Assembly (NCBI RefSeq): GCF_900116765.1
Contig: NZ_UETC01000016.1
Location: forward strand, 28,663-92,662
DNA length: 64,000 nt
DNA from: Jannaschia seohaensis
Lineage (GTDB): Bacteria > Pseudomonadota > Alphaproteobacteria > Rhodobacterales > Rhodobacteraceae
Direction: 5' to 3'
Shown: positions 20,259 through 29,000 of the stretch, piece by piece
How the letters are laid out: every line of letters starts with the position of its first letter
How positions within the stretch are numbered: the stretch's first letter is position 1
The notes under the pieces: generated by a model
The model's input: the letters and a program-made list of their open reading frames with translations, nothing else
Told to the model about the DNA's origin: nothing
Databases searched by the model: none
Program-made: the position numbers and the translations under genes

Positions 20259-21019
20259 CCATCGATTGTGGCAACACCAACACCGTTTTCGGCATCTGGG
20301 ACGGCACCGCCTTCGTCGCCTCCTGGCGGCGGGCGACCAATCACCAGAGCACGGCGGACGAGTATTACACTTGGCTGCGTACCTCGATGATGCTGCGCGG
20401 AATCGACGTGACCATCACCGAGTGCATCATCTCCAGCACCGTGCCCCGGGTGGTGTTCAACCTGCGCGTCCTCTGCGACCGCTATTTCGACACGCGTCCA
20501 CTGGTCGTGGGCAAGCCCGACTGCGCGCTACCGGTCCCGCCCCGGGTCGATGCCGGCACCACAGTCGGGCCCGACCGCCTGGTCAACAGCGCGGGCGCCC
20601 ATGACCGGCATGGCGGCGACCTGATCGTGGTGGATTTCGGCACCGCCACCACCTTCGACGTGGTCGACCATGACGGCGCCTATGTCGGCGGGGTGATCGC
20701 GCCGGGCGTCAATCTCAGCCTGGAGGCGCTCCACATGGCCGCCGCCGCGCTGCCCCATGTCGACATCACGCAGCCCACGCGGGTCGTGGGCACCAACACG
20801 GTCGCCTGCATGCAGTCCGGGATCTTCTGGGGCTATGTCGGCCTCATCAAGGAGATCTCCGCCCGCATCCGGGCGGAACGGGACCGCCCGATGCGCACCG
20901 TCGCCACGGGCGGGCTGGCCCCTTTGTTCCAGCAGGGCGACACCCTATTTGATGTCTTCGAAGAAGACTTGACGATGCACGGCCTCACCGTGATCCACCG
21001 ATACAACAAGGAAATTTAG
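20249..21019 (+). CDS. coaX: Type III pantothenate kinase
   Basis: Catalyses the first step of coenzyme A synthesis, ATP-dependent phosphorylation of pantothenate. The 256-residue protein begins MLLTIDCGNTNTVFGIWDG, the phosphate-1 loop of the ASKHA fold. It also has the GPDRLVNSAGA motif, DFGTATTFDVV and GGVIAPGVNLSLEAL, all typical of CoaX. The start at 20249 lies within the end of birA. The birA-coaX-rnj order after nuoN is, from memory, common in Rhodobacterales. Confidence 0.95.
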   Translation: MLLTIDCGNTNTVFGIWDGTAFVASWRRATNHQSTADEYYTWLRTSMMLRGIDVTITECIISSTVPRVVFNLRVLCDRYFDTRPLVVGKPDCALPVPPRVDAGTTVGPDRLVNSAGAHDRHGGDLIVVDFGTATTFDVVDHDGAYVGGVIAPGVNLSLEALHMAAAALPHVDITQPTRVVGTNTVACMQSGIFWGYVGLIKEISARIRAERDRPMRTVATGGLAPLFQQGDTLFDVFEEDLTMHGLTVIHRYNKEI

Positions 21020-21020
21020 G

Positions 21021-22691
21021 ATGGCACGCGACAGGCTCATCTACCTCCCCCTCGGCGGGGCGGGCGAGATCGGCATGAATGCCTATGTCTACGGCTACGG
21101 GCCGGAAGGGGCGGAGCGGCTGATCCTCGTCGATCTGGGCATCGCCTTTCCGGACATGGACAGCACCCCCGGCGTGGATGTGATCCTGCCGGATATCTCC
21201 TGGCTGACCGACAAGCTGGACCGGCTGGAGGCCGTTTTCATCACCCACGCCCACGAGGATCACGTCGGCGGTGTCGGGCATCTCAGCCCGCATCTCAAGA
21301 CCCCCATCCACGCCCGCAAGTTCACCGCCAACCTCGCCCGCCGCAAGCTGGCCGAGAAGGGCCAGGATGTCGGTCTGGTCAAGACCGCGCATCCCTGGCC
21401 CGCGCAGATCGAGGCCGGGCCGTTCAAGGTGGGCTTCCTGCCCGTCTCGCATTCCATCCCCGAGAGCGCTGCGCTGGTCATCGACACGCCCGCGGGCCGC
21501 ATCATCCATTCCGGCGACTTCAAGATCGACCGTACCCCCGTCGTGGGCGAGCCCTTCGATGACGCGCTTTGGGCCGAGGTCGCGCGGGGCGGGGTGCGGG
21601 CGCTGGTCTGCGACTCGACCAATGTGTTCAGCAAGCATCCCGGCCGCTCCGAGGCGGAGGTGAAGCCGAACCTGGAACCCCTGGTTAAATCGGCCAAGGG
21701 CATGTTCGTGGCGACCACCTTCGCCTCGAACGTGGCGCGGCTGCAATCGCTAGCCAAAGCCGGAGAGGCGGCGGGCCGCTCCATCTGTCTGATGGGCCGC
21801 GCCATGCGCCGCATGACCGAAGCCGCTGTGGAGGAGGGGATCCTGACGGATTTCCCCAAGACGATTTCGCCCGAGGATGCCGCTTCGGTTCCGCGCGAGA
21901 ACCTGATGCTGATCGTCACCGGCTCCCAGGGGGAGCGGCGGGCGGCCTCGGCGCAGCTGAGCCGCGGCAAGTATTTCGGAATGGAGTTGAAGGACGGCGA
22001 CACGTTCCTCTTTTCCTCCAAGACCATCCCGGGGAACGAGCGGGACGTGGCGATCATCATGAACAACCTCTCCGAACTGGGGGTGGATGTGGTGACCGAG
22101 GCGGATGGGCTCTACCACGTCTCGGGCCATGCCAACCGCCCGGACCTGGAGACCGTGCATCAGCTCGTCGATCCGCAGATCGTCATTCCCATGCATGGCG
22201 AGCATCGACATCTTCGTGAACACGCCAAGCTGGCCGATCGGCTGGGCCGGGTGGGCGTGCTGGCGCCGAACGGCACGATGGTGGACCTGGCGGGCAATCA
22301 GCCCGAAGTGGTCGATCACGTTGAGACGGGGCGGACCTATCTCGACGGCTCGGAGCTGGTGGGGCAGTTCGACGGCGTCGTTCGGGATCGTCTCCGCATG
22401 GCGCTGAACGGCCATGCCGTGGTCGCGGTCATGGTCGACGATGACGACGAGGTTCTAGAAGACACCTGGGTCGATCTGCGCGGCCTGCCGGAGATGGACA
22501 AGGGCGGACCTTTGGCGGACCGGATGGAGGACTACCTCGCCCGGCAACTGGCCCGGATCGACACGCGCACGGCGGGCGATGACGAAAAGCTCGAAGATCT
22601 GATCATCAAGGGCGTGCGTAAGGTCGCCCAGGACGAGGTCGGAAAACGGCCTGAAGTGACGGTCCTGATCACGCGGCTGGCCGCGGAATAA
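21021..22691 (+). CDS. rnj: Ribonuclease J (metallo-beta-lactamase/beta-CASP family)
   Basis: A 556-residue RNase J, an RNA 5'-to-3' exonuclease and endonuclease for mRNA turnover and rRNA maturation. The metallo-beta-lactamase motif is THAHEDHVGG (about residues 74-83), followed by SHSIPESA, HSGDFKID, the CDSTNVFSKHPGRSE region and the beta-CASP part (ATTFASNVARLQS, VTGSQGERRAASAQLSRG). HVSGHANRPDLETVHQLV and IPMHGEHRHLREHAKLA supply later metal ligands. Length matches the family. It is the last gene of the nuo-birA-coaX-rnj run. Confidence 0.93.
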   Translation: MARDRLIYLPLGGAGEIGMNAYVYGYGPEGAERLILVDLGIAFPDMDSTPGVDVILPDISWLTDKLDRLEAVFITHAHEDHVGGVGHLSPHLKTPIHARKFTANLARRKLAEKGQDVGLVKTAHPWPAQIEAGPFKVGFLPVSHSIPESAALVIDTPAGRIIHSGDFKIDRTPVVGEPFDDALWAEVARGGVRALVCDSTNVFSKHPGRSEAEVKPNLEPLVKSAKGMFVATTFASNVARLQSLAKAGEAAGRSICLMGRAMRRMTEAAVEEGILTDFPKTISPEDAASVPRENLMLIVTGSQGERRAASAQLSRGKYFGMELKDGDTFLFSSKTIPGNERDVAIIMNNLSELGVDVVTEADGLYHVSGHANRPDLETVHQLVDPQIVIPMHGEHRHLREHAKLADRLGRVGVLAPNGTMVDLAGNQPEVVDHVETGRTYLDGSELVGQFDGVVRDRLRMALNGHAVVAVMVDDDDEVLEDTWVDLRGLPEMDKGGPLADRMEDYLARQLARIDTRTAGDDEKLEDLIIKGVRKVAQDEVGKRPEVTVLITRLAAE

Positions 22692-22851
22692 GACTGCCTT
22701 GTGTGGCTCTTAAATGACGTTGCGTCAGTGGTATCCGGTTTACCTCGATCTGCAATAGGTCAACCGGGTTCGATGCACTATGTCAGGAGACGGTGCGGCG
22801 GCATTATGGTCTCCGACCGATGTGCCGTCTTTTCTCGAGTGTGTTGTGGGA

Positions 22852-22877
22852 GGGGGAGGCGATGGGTCTCCCCCTTT
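22852..22877. terminator. Hairpin between convergent rnj and fdhA genes
   Basis: GGGGGAG (22852-22858) pairs perfectly with CTCCCCC (22868-22874) across a 9-base loop, followed on the plus strand by TTT. It lies just after rnj and 7 bases beyond the end of the oppositely oriented formate dehydrogenase gene, so it probably ends the long nuo-rnj transcript and perhaps the other one too. The rest of the 22692-22883 gap shows nothing I can name. Confidence 0.55.
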
Positions 22878-22883
22878 CTCGCT

Positions 22884-25661
22884 TTATTCGGCCGCGATCG
22901 GCTCGGCTGCTTCGACCTTGACCGCCGAGAACTTGAATTCGGGGATCTTGCCGAACGGGTCCAGAGCCGGGTTCGTCAGGAGGTTCGCCGCGGCTTCCAC
23001 ATAGGCGAAGGGCAGGAAGACCATGTCCGGCGCCACCGCGCGGTCCATCCGTGCCAGCAGCGTTACCGAGCCGCGCCGCGTCGTCAGCCGAACCGTGCCG
23101 CCCGGTGCCACGCCCAGCTTGCGCAGGGTCGAGGGGTGGAGCGAGCAGTTCGCCTCGGGCTCAACGGCGTCGAGCACGGTGGCGCGTCGGGTCATGGAGC
23201 CGGTATGCCAATGCTCCAGCTGCCGTCCCGTGGTCAGGATCATCGGATACTCGGCGTCCGGGGTCTCGTCGGGTGGAATCACGTCGGCGGGGGTGAAGCG
23301 CGCTCGGCCTCCGGCCCTCGGGAAGCCGTCGGCGAAGACGATGGGCTGGCCAGGATCTTCGGGCGATAGCGACGGATAGGTGACCGCGCCCTCGTCCTCC
23401 AGCCGCGCCCAGGTGATGTTGTCGAGGGACGGCATCACCTGCTTCATCTCGGCGAAGACGTCGCGCGGATGGGTGTAGCGCCAGTCGAGACCGCAACGCT
23501 TCGCCAGCTCGGTGACGATCCACCAGTCTTGGCGCGCCTCGCCCGGGGGCGGCACGGCGGGGCGGCCCATCTGGACTTGCCGGTTGGTATTGGTGACGGT
23601 CCCCGCCTTTTCCGCGAAGGCCGAGGCGGGCAGGATGACATCGGCATAATTGGCCGTCTCGGTCAGGAAGATGTCCTGCACCACCAGATGGTCCAACTTG
23701 GCGAGGGCAGCGCGGGCATGGTCCAGGTCGGGGTCCGACATGGCCGGGTTCTCGCCCAGGATGTACATCGCCTTGATCCGGTCGTCATGGACCGCGCCCA
23801 GGATCTCGGTGACGGTCAGGCCCTTTTCCGCGACGATCTCGCCGCCATGGCCGCCTTCATCGCCCCAGAGGCCCGCGTATTTCTCCCGCACCTCCTCCGA
23901 TAGCACCGAGGCGTAGTCCGGCAGGAACATCGGAATCAGCCCCGCATCGGAGGCGCCCTGCACGTTGTTCTGTCCCCTGAGCGGGTGCAGCCCCGCGCCG
24001 GGCCGCCCGACCTGACCCGTCATCAGCGCGAGCGAGATCAGGCAGCGGGAGTTGTCGGTGCCGTGGATATGCTGCGACACGCCCATGCCCCAGAAGATCA
24101 TCGCGGCCTTTGCGCCCGCGAAGGTCCGCGCCACGGCGCGCACGGTGTCGGCGTCGATCCCGGTCAGGCCGGTCATCTTCTCGGGGGCGAAGCCCTCCAG
24201 ATGGGCCTTCTGCGCCTCCCAGTTCTCGGTCATCGCCTCGATATACTGGCGGTCCGTCAGCCCCTCATCGGCGATCACGTGCATGATCGAGTTCAGCAGC
24301 GCCACATCCGCGCCGGGGCGGAACTGCACCATATGCGCCGCGTGGCGCTTGAGCGCCTGACCCCGCGGATCCATCACGATCAGCTTACCGCCGCGCTTGG
24401 CGAATTGCTTGAAATAGGTGGCGGCGACGGGGTGGTTCTCTACCGGGTTGGCGCCGATGACGATGGCGACATCGGCGTTCTCGATCTCGTTGAAGGTCGC
24501 TGTCACGGCGCCGGAGCCGACATTCTCCAGCAGCGCCGCGACCGAGGAGGCGTGGCAGAGCCGGGTGCAGTGGTCGACATTGTTGTGGCCGAAGCCCTGG
24601 CGGATGAACTTCTGAAAGAGATACGCCTCTTCGTTGGAGCATTTGGCCGAGCCGAAGCCCGCCACCTCGCGCCCCCGGCCACGCAGCCCCGCTGCGGCGG
24701 CCTCCAGCGCCTCTTCCCAGGTCGCTTTGCGGAAATGGGTGGACAGATTGCCCGGATCGACGTTCAGGCCCTTGGCCGGCGCGTCGTCGCGGCGGATCAG
24801 CGGCACCGTCAGGCGGTGGGGGTGGTGGATGTAGTCGAAGCCGAAGCGGCCCTTGACGCAAAGCCGACCTTCATTGGCGGGCCCGTCGATGCCATCGACC
24901 TTGACGATCCGGTCCCCCTTGGACTTGAGCGAGACTTGGCAGCCGACGCCGCAGAACGGGCAGATCGACTTGGTCTCCCGGTCCCAATCGGCCGAATCGC
25001 CGATTTGCCGGGCGTCGACTATTGACGCCTCCATCAGCGCGCCGGTCGGGCAGGCCTGGACACATTCGCCGCAGGCGACGCAGGTGCTTTCGCCCATCGG
25101 GTCGTCGAAATCGAAGACCGGATAGGCGTCATGCCCGCGCCCGGCCATGCCGATCACGTCATTGACCTGCACTTCGCGGCAGGCGCGCACGCAGAGGCCG
25201 CATTGAATGCAGGCATCGAGATTGACGCGCATCGCGACATGGCTGTCGTCGAGCAGGGGGATGCGCTCCGCTTCCAGGGTGGGCAGGCGGCTTTCGGCGA
25301 TGCCATTGGCCTCGGCCATGTCCCATAGATGCGACGAGCGGTCATGCGCCGCGTCCCGCTCGGGCTGGTCGGCGAGCAGCATCTCGATCACCATCTTGCG
25401 GGCACTCTTGGCGCGGGCGCTATGGGTGGTGACGACCATGCCATCGGTCGGCTCCCGGATGCAGGAGGCGGCGAGCGTCCGCTCCCCCTCGATCTCGACC
25501 ATGCAGGCGCGGCAATTCCCGTCGGGGCGATAGCCCGGCGCGGGTTTATGGCAAAGATGTGGGATCACGAGGCCCCGGCCGTTCGCGACCTCCCAGATGG
25601 TCTCGCCGGGGCGGGCCTGGACGGTCTCGCCATCCAGGGTGAATGTGATCGTGTCGGGCAT
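22884..25661 (-). CDS. fdhA: Molybdenum-dependent formate dehydrogenase, alpha subunit (orphan, Cys type)
   Basis: A 925-residue FdsA/FdhF-type catalytic subunit that oxidises formate to CO2. Domains in order: NuoG-like [2Fe-2S] ferredoxin (PHLCHK, DGNCRACMVEI, AASC), a [4Fe-4S] pair (CIQCGLCVRACREVQ and CVACGECVQACPTGAL), then the molybdopterin core, opening with CPFCGVGCQVSLKSKG and carrying the active-site cysteine in VDHCTRLCH. A cysteine replaces selenocysteine. The C-terminal part has the guanine-dinucleotide binding TTGRQLEHWHTG. No beta, gamma or maturation gene is adjacent, so the electron acceptor is not evident here. It is transcribed away from the kinase cluster across a 227-base gap. 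Confidence 0.92.
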   Translation of the reverse strand: MPDTITFTLDGETVQARPGETIWEVANGRGLVIPHLCHKPAPGYRPDGNCRACMVEIEGERTLAASCIREPTDGMVVTTHSARAKSARKMVIEMLLADQPERDAAHDRSSHLWDMAEANGIAESRLPTLEAERIPLLDDSHVAMRVNLDACIQCGLCVRACREVQVNDVIGMAGRGHDAYPVFDFDDPMGESTCVACGECVQACPTGALMEASIVDARQIGDSADWDRETKSICPFCGVGCQVSLKSKGDRIVKVDGIDGPANEGRLCVKGRFGFDYIHHPHRLTVPLIRRDDAPAKGLNVDPGNLSTHFRKATWEEALEAAAAGLRGRGREVAGFGSAKCSNEEAYLFQKFIRQGFGHNNVDHCTRLCHASSVAALLENVGSGAVTATFNEIENADVAIVIGANPVENHPVAATYFKQFAKRGGKLIVMDPRGQALKRHAAHMVQFRPGADVALLNSIMHVIADEGLTDRQYIEAMTENWEAQKAHLEGFAPEKMTGLTGIDADTVRAVARTFAGAKAAMIFWGMGVSQHIHGTDNSRCLISLALMTGQVGRPGAGLHPLRGQNNVQGASDAGLIPMFLPDYASVLSEEVREKYAGLWGDEGGHGGEIVAEKGLTVTEILGAVHDDRIKAMYILGENPAMSDPDLDHARAALAKLDHLVVQDIFLTETANYADVILPASAFAEKAGTVTNTNRQVQMGRPAVPPPGEARQDWWIVTELAKRCGLDWRYTHPRDVFAEMKQVMPSLDNITWARLEDEGAVTYPSLSPEDPGQPIVFADGFPRAGGRARFTPADVIPPDETPDAEYPMILTTGRQLEHWHTGSMTRRATVLDAVEPEANCSLHPSTLRKLGVAPGGTVRLTTRRGSVTLLARMDRAVAPDMVFLPFAYVEAAANLLTNPALDPFGKIPEFKFSAVKVEAAEPIAAE

Positions 25662-25888
25662 GGTCGCTCCGCTGGCCTGTTGGCGTCAGGGTAGGCGGCA
25701 AAAGGTCAGACAGAAAGGCACTTCGCGACGAAGCAGACCCGCAAAACGACGCCTGGGCAGGGGCGCCGTCCGCTCTCCGCACCGCGGAAACGGGCAGAAT
25801 TAACCCTAACGACGCCACGTTTTAACCAAACTGCATTGTCAATTCTGGGTCAACAAAAGCCGTCGGGCGAGGCGGCCAAGGACCGAGG
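25662..25888. promoter_or_regulatory. Divergent intergenic region between fdhA and the kinase cluster
   Basis: A 227-base gap between divergent genes. Its right part (about 25798-25860) is markedly AT-rich for this genome (TTAACCC, GTTTTAACCAAACTGCATTG, TCAATTCTGG, TCAACAAAAG), which fits the promoter of the plus-strand kinase cluster and its leader. AAGGA at 25878-25882 serves as a ribosome binding site for the ATG at 25889. I cannot assign a sigma-factor consensus with confidence. Confidence 0.45.
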
Positions 25889-28084
25889 ATGGTAGCTATG
25901 GTTAGCGCTGAGATGGGTGATCAGACCTTTGCGGAGGGGACGGCGGACGAACTCCCCGCCGGCACGGAACTGCTGCACGGCCAGTATAAGATCGTCAGTT
26001 TCCTGAACGCTGGCGGCTTCGGCATCACCTATCGCGCGGTCGACAGCCTCGACCGTCCCGTCGTCATCAAAGAGTGCTTCCCGGGCGCCTTCTGCCGCCG
26101 CTCGCGCGCGATCGTGCAGCCCAGATCTCGCGCCCATACCAATGAGTTCGACGGAATTGTCCGCCTCTTCGTGGAAGAAGCGCGCAGCCTCTCCAAGCTC
26201 CAGCACCCCAATATCGTCGGCGTGCATCAGGTCTTCGAGGAGAACGACACGGCCTATATGGCGCTCGATTTCGTTGAGGGCCGCGACCTGCTCGACATCC
26301 TGGAGGATCCGAGCACGGATCTGCCGCCTGACCAGATCGTCTCGATCCTGGACGACATGCTGGACGCGGTGCGATTCGTGCATGGGCAGGGGATGCTTCA
26401 TCGCGACATCTCGCCGGATAACATCCTGATCGACGGCTCGGGCAAGCCCGTGCTGATCGATTTCGGCGCCGCGCGTCAGCAGGCGCAAAAGCAGAGCCGC
26501 GTTCTCTCGGCGATGCGCGTCGTCAAGGACGGCTACTCGCCGCAGGAATTCTACATCACCGGGTCGGAGCAGGGGCCGTTCAGCGACCTCTACGCGCTGG
26601 GCGCCTCGTTCTACCATCTGATCTCGCGCGAGATCCCGCCGGACAGCCAGCGCCGCCTGACCGCCATCGCTACGGGGGATCCGGACCCCTATGTGCCGCT
26701 GGCGGGGCGCTTCCCGGAATATGACGAGAATATGCTGAAGGCGATCGACAAGGCTTTGTCGATCTTGCCGCGTGACCGGATGCAGTCCGCCGCTGAATGG
26801 CTGGCCTTCATGAGCGGCCAGCCGATGCAGCCGGCCCCGACCCCGGCCCGGCCCAAGGCCGCGCCCGCCAACGCGCCCACCGCGCCGAAGGCCGGCAAGG
26901 GCAAGCTCGTGGCGGGCGTGGCCGTGCTCGCTGTCGCCGCGGGGCTCGGCTTCGTCTTCACCCAGGGCGGGGGTGAGGCCCTCGCCCCCGAGGCGCCCAG
27001 CCTTGCTTCGGTCGCGCCGGCCGCCACAAGCTCTCCGTTCCAGAGCGCACCGGAGGGCATCGACGAGACCTCCTTCGCGGTCTCGTCGAACGACACGCCC
27101 GCCGCCTCCGTCGAGACGCCGCACGCCCAGGCCGAGGCCCTCGTCGCACCCAGCCTCCCCGAACCGGAGATCGCCGCGCCCGCCGCGCCCGAGGCCGAGA
27201 CCGAGCTCCCCTCCGCCGAGCCCCGCCGCGTCGCGCCGATCCCGGAGGGACCGTCCGAGACCGACGTTGCCGCGGCGCTGCCGGTGCGCGCGCCCTCCTT
27301 TTCGGCGCGCCCGGCACTGCGCCCCGCGGGTCTGGCCAGTGCTTTCCTGCCGGAGCCGCAGCGCACCCCGGACGCCGCGGCCGAGCCGTCTGGCGCGACG
27401 ATCCTGTCCGCGCCGCGCCGCGCGACGCCCGCCGACGAGGTCGTCACCGCCGAGTTGCCGCAGGATCCTGGCGTGGAGGCGGGCGACTGGTCCGATCTGC
27501 GTCCTGTCTCGGCCGAGTTGCCCGGCGCCGAGATCCTGCCCGAGCCCCCGGCCGCGGAGACCGAATTGCTCAGCACCGGCTGGACGCTGGCGCTGCCCTT
27601 CCCGGATCTGCGCGTCGACGCGCAGGGCCGCTCCTGGGTGCTGAGCGCCAATGGCACGCCGGTCGCCGACCGGGCGGCCTTCGACGCGCTCATCGCCCGC
27701 GCGACCGATCTCTCCGCCGTTGAAGAGGTCGATGTGACCATGGGCATCGGGCCGCAGGGCGGCTCCGCCAGCCTGCAACAAACGACGACGCTGGCCACGG
27801 TCTACGAGACCCATCTCGAGGACGGCCCGACCTTCCGCTCGGAGCGCGATGGGGACGGCTGGACCACCCGCGTCCTTCGGATCGCGGCCGGGGGCGGCAG
27901 CGACCTTCAGGTCGGCGATGTGGTTATCGGCGCGATGGACACGGGCCAGACCTTCGAGGGCCCGACCGGCCTGGCCGAGAAGATCGCGGAGGGCCTCGCC
28001 AACGATCTCGACATTCTCAACTTCGCTGTCACCCGGGATGGCAGCACCTGGGTCGCCTCCCTGGCCCTGCCCTCGCGCGACTGA
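25889..28084 (+). CDS. Transmembrane Ser/Thr protein kinase with periplasmic PDZ-like C-terminal region
   Basis: A 731-residue Hanks-type kinase. Kinase domain about residues 32-310: glycine loop NAGGFG (40-45), lysine K61 in VVIKECFP, catalytic HRD at 171-173 with N178, and DFG at 191-193, so it should be active. A Pro/Ala linker, one membrane helix (about 339-357, KLVAGVAVLAVAAGLGFVF) and a long Pro/Ala/Glu-rich stretch follow. The last 170 residues form a folded region with a PDZ-like end (GGGSDLQVGDVVIGAMDTGQ). The kinase is cytosolic and the C-terminal end periplasmic. A second start at 25898 with GAGG spacing is possible. It heads an eleven-gene run and is followed 34 bases later by the FHA gene. 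Confidence 0.9.
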   Translation: MVAMVSAEMGDQTFAEGTADELPAGTELLHGQYKIVSFLNAGGFGITYRAVDSLDRPVVIKECFPGAFCRRSRAIVQPRSRAHTNEFDGIVRLFVEEARSLSKLQHPNIVGVHQVFEENDTAYMALDFVEGRDLLDILEDPSTDLPPDQIVSILDDMLDAVRFVHGQGMLHRDISPDNILIDGSGKPVLIDFGAARQQAQKQSRVLSAMRVVKDGYSPQEFYITGSEQGPFSDLYALGASFYHLISREIPPDSQRRLTAIATGDPDPYVPLAGRFPEYDENMLKAIDKALSILPRDRMQSAAEWLAFMSGQPMQPAPTPARPKAAPANAPTAPKAGKGKLVAGVAVLAVAAGLGFVFTQGGGEALAPEAPSLASVAPAATSSPFQSAPEGIDETSFAVSSNDTPAASVETPHAQAEALVAPSLPEPEIAAPAAPEAETELPSAEPRRVAPIPEGPSETDVAAALPVRAPSFSARPALRPAGLASAFLPEPQRTPDAAAEPSGATILSAPRRATPADEVVTAELPQDPGVEAGDWSDLRPVSAELPGAEILPEPPAAETELLSTGWTLALPFPDLRVDAQGRSWVLSANGTPVADRAAFDALIARATDLSAVEEVDVTMGIGPQGGSASLQQTTTLATVYETHLEDGPTFRSERDGDGWTTRVLRIAAGGGSDLQVGDVVIGAMDTGQTFEGPTGLAEKIAEGLANDLDILNFAVTRDGSTWVASLALPSRD

Positions 28085-28118
28085 GCGTTGAGGCGTGTGT
28101 GAAGAAAGGACGTGAAAG

Positions 28119-29000
28119 ATGAAGTTTCTCCGTAACCTCTTCGGCAAGAAGTCGGCCCAGCCGTCGCATCCGAACCCCGCGGCGCAACAGCCGGTCCAGC
28201 GCCGTGCCGGCGCGTCTGAGCGCGCGCTCTCGGCGGCCGAGATCGCCGCGGCGCGCGCCGCCGTCCCGCCCACGCCCAAACAGGGCGCTGAAGCTCCGCT
28301 GGCGACGACGCAGATCCTCCAGAACCTCGCCGAGCGTCTCAAGGAGCCGTCGGCGACCGGCATCTGGGACATCGAGGAGGATGCGCCCGCGCCGAAAGCC
28401 GCCGCCCCGGCCGCCCCGGCGATGGCGAAGGCTCCGTCGAACCCGACCAGCCCCCTGGCGGAGATGGCGGCCCGGGCCCCGGCGCGCAGCGCCCGCCGCA
28501 ACAAGACGCGCCTGATCGGCTTCGACACCTCGGAAGGCAGCGTCGTCGACCTCTTCGACGAGGACGAGACCGCCACGTCGCTAGCCGGTGCCAATGCCGC
28601 CCCGGCGGCGTCCGCCGTCACTTTCCCGGTGGGCTGGGTTCTGATCGTGCAGGGGCCTGGTCGCGGCCATGCCTTCCCGCTGAGCGCTGGCATGTCCTCT
28701 ATCGGACGCGGCGAGGATCAGACGGTGCGCCTGGACTTCGGCGATGCCGCGATCTCCCGCTCGGGCCATGCCGCCATCGTCTACGATCCCGACGAGCGCA
28801 GCTTCCTGCTGGGGCAGGGCGGCAAGTCGAACATCGTTCGTCTGAACGGAAAGCCCGTCATCGCCAGTACCGAGATGAACGATGGCGACGAGATCAAGAT
28901 CGGCGAGACCATCCTGCAACTGAAGGCGCTGTGCGGGCCCGATTTCGATTGGAGCGACACCGACGGGGAGGAGGACGACGAAGATGTGGCGATCGCCTGA
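28119..29000 (+). CDS. FHA-domain protein
   Basis: A 293-residue cytosolic protein. The N-terminal 120 residues are Ala/Pro-rich with a basic start (MKFLRNLFGKKSAQ); a short conserved-looking segment follows (RLIGFDTSEGSVVDLFDEDE, about 131-150). A forkhead-associated domain occupies about 172-272, with SIGRGEDQTVRLD, the SRSGHAAI phosphothreonine-binding serine/histidine pair, and VRLNGKPV. FHA domains bind phosphothreonine, so this is the likely reader of the neighbouring kinase. The TSEG segment could itself be a phosphorylation site (inference). The 3' end overlaps the PP2C gene by 17 bases. Confidence 0.92.
   Translation: MKFLRNLFGKKSAQPSHPNPAAQQPVQRRAGASERALSAAEIAAARAAVPPTPKQGAEAPLATTQILQNLAERLKEPSATGIWDIEEDAPAPKAAAPAAPAMAKAPSNPTSPLAEMAARAPARSARRNKTRLIGFDTSEGSVVDLFDEDETATSLAGANAAPAASAVTFPVGWVLIVQGPGRGHAFPLSAGMSSIGRGEDQTVRLDFGDAAISRSGHAAIVYDPDERSFLLGQGGKSNIVRLNGKPVIASTEMNDGDEIKIGETILQLKALCGPDFDWSDTDGEEDDEDVAIA

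Noticed and set aside
24500..24600. Selenocysteine-containing formate dehydrogenase
   Set aside because: The active-site segment reads VDHCTRLCH with an ordinary cysteine codon, and the frame is open with no in-frame TGA needed.
25850..28693. A 947-codon minus-strand open frame over the kinase gene
   Set aside because: The plus strand encodes a kinase with all catalytic motifs; the reverse translation is Arg/Gly/Ala-rich and has no motif.
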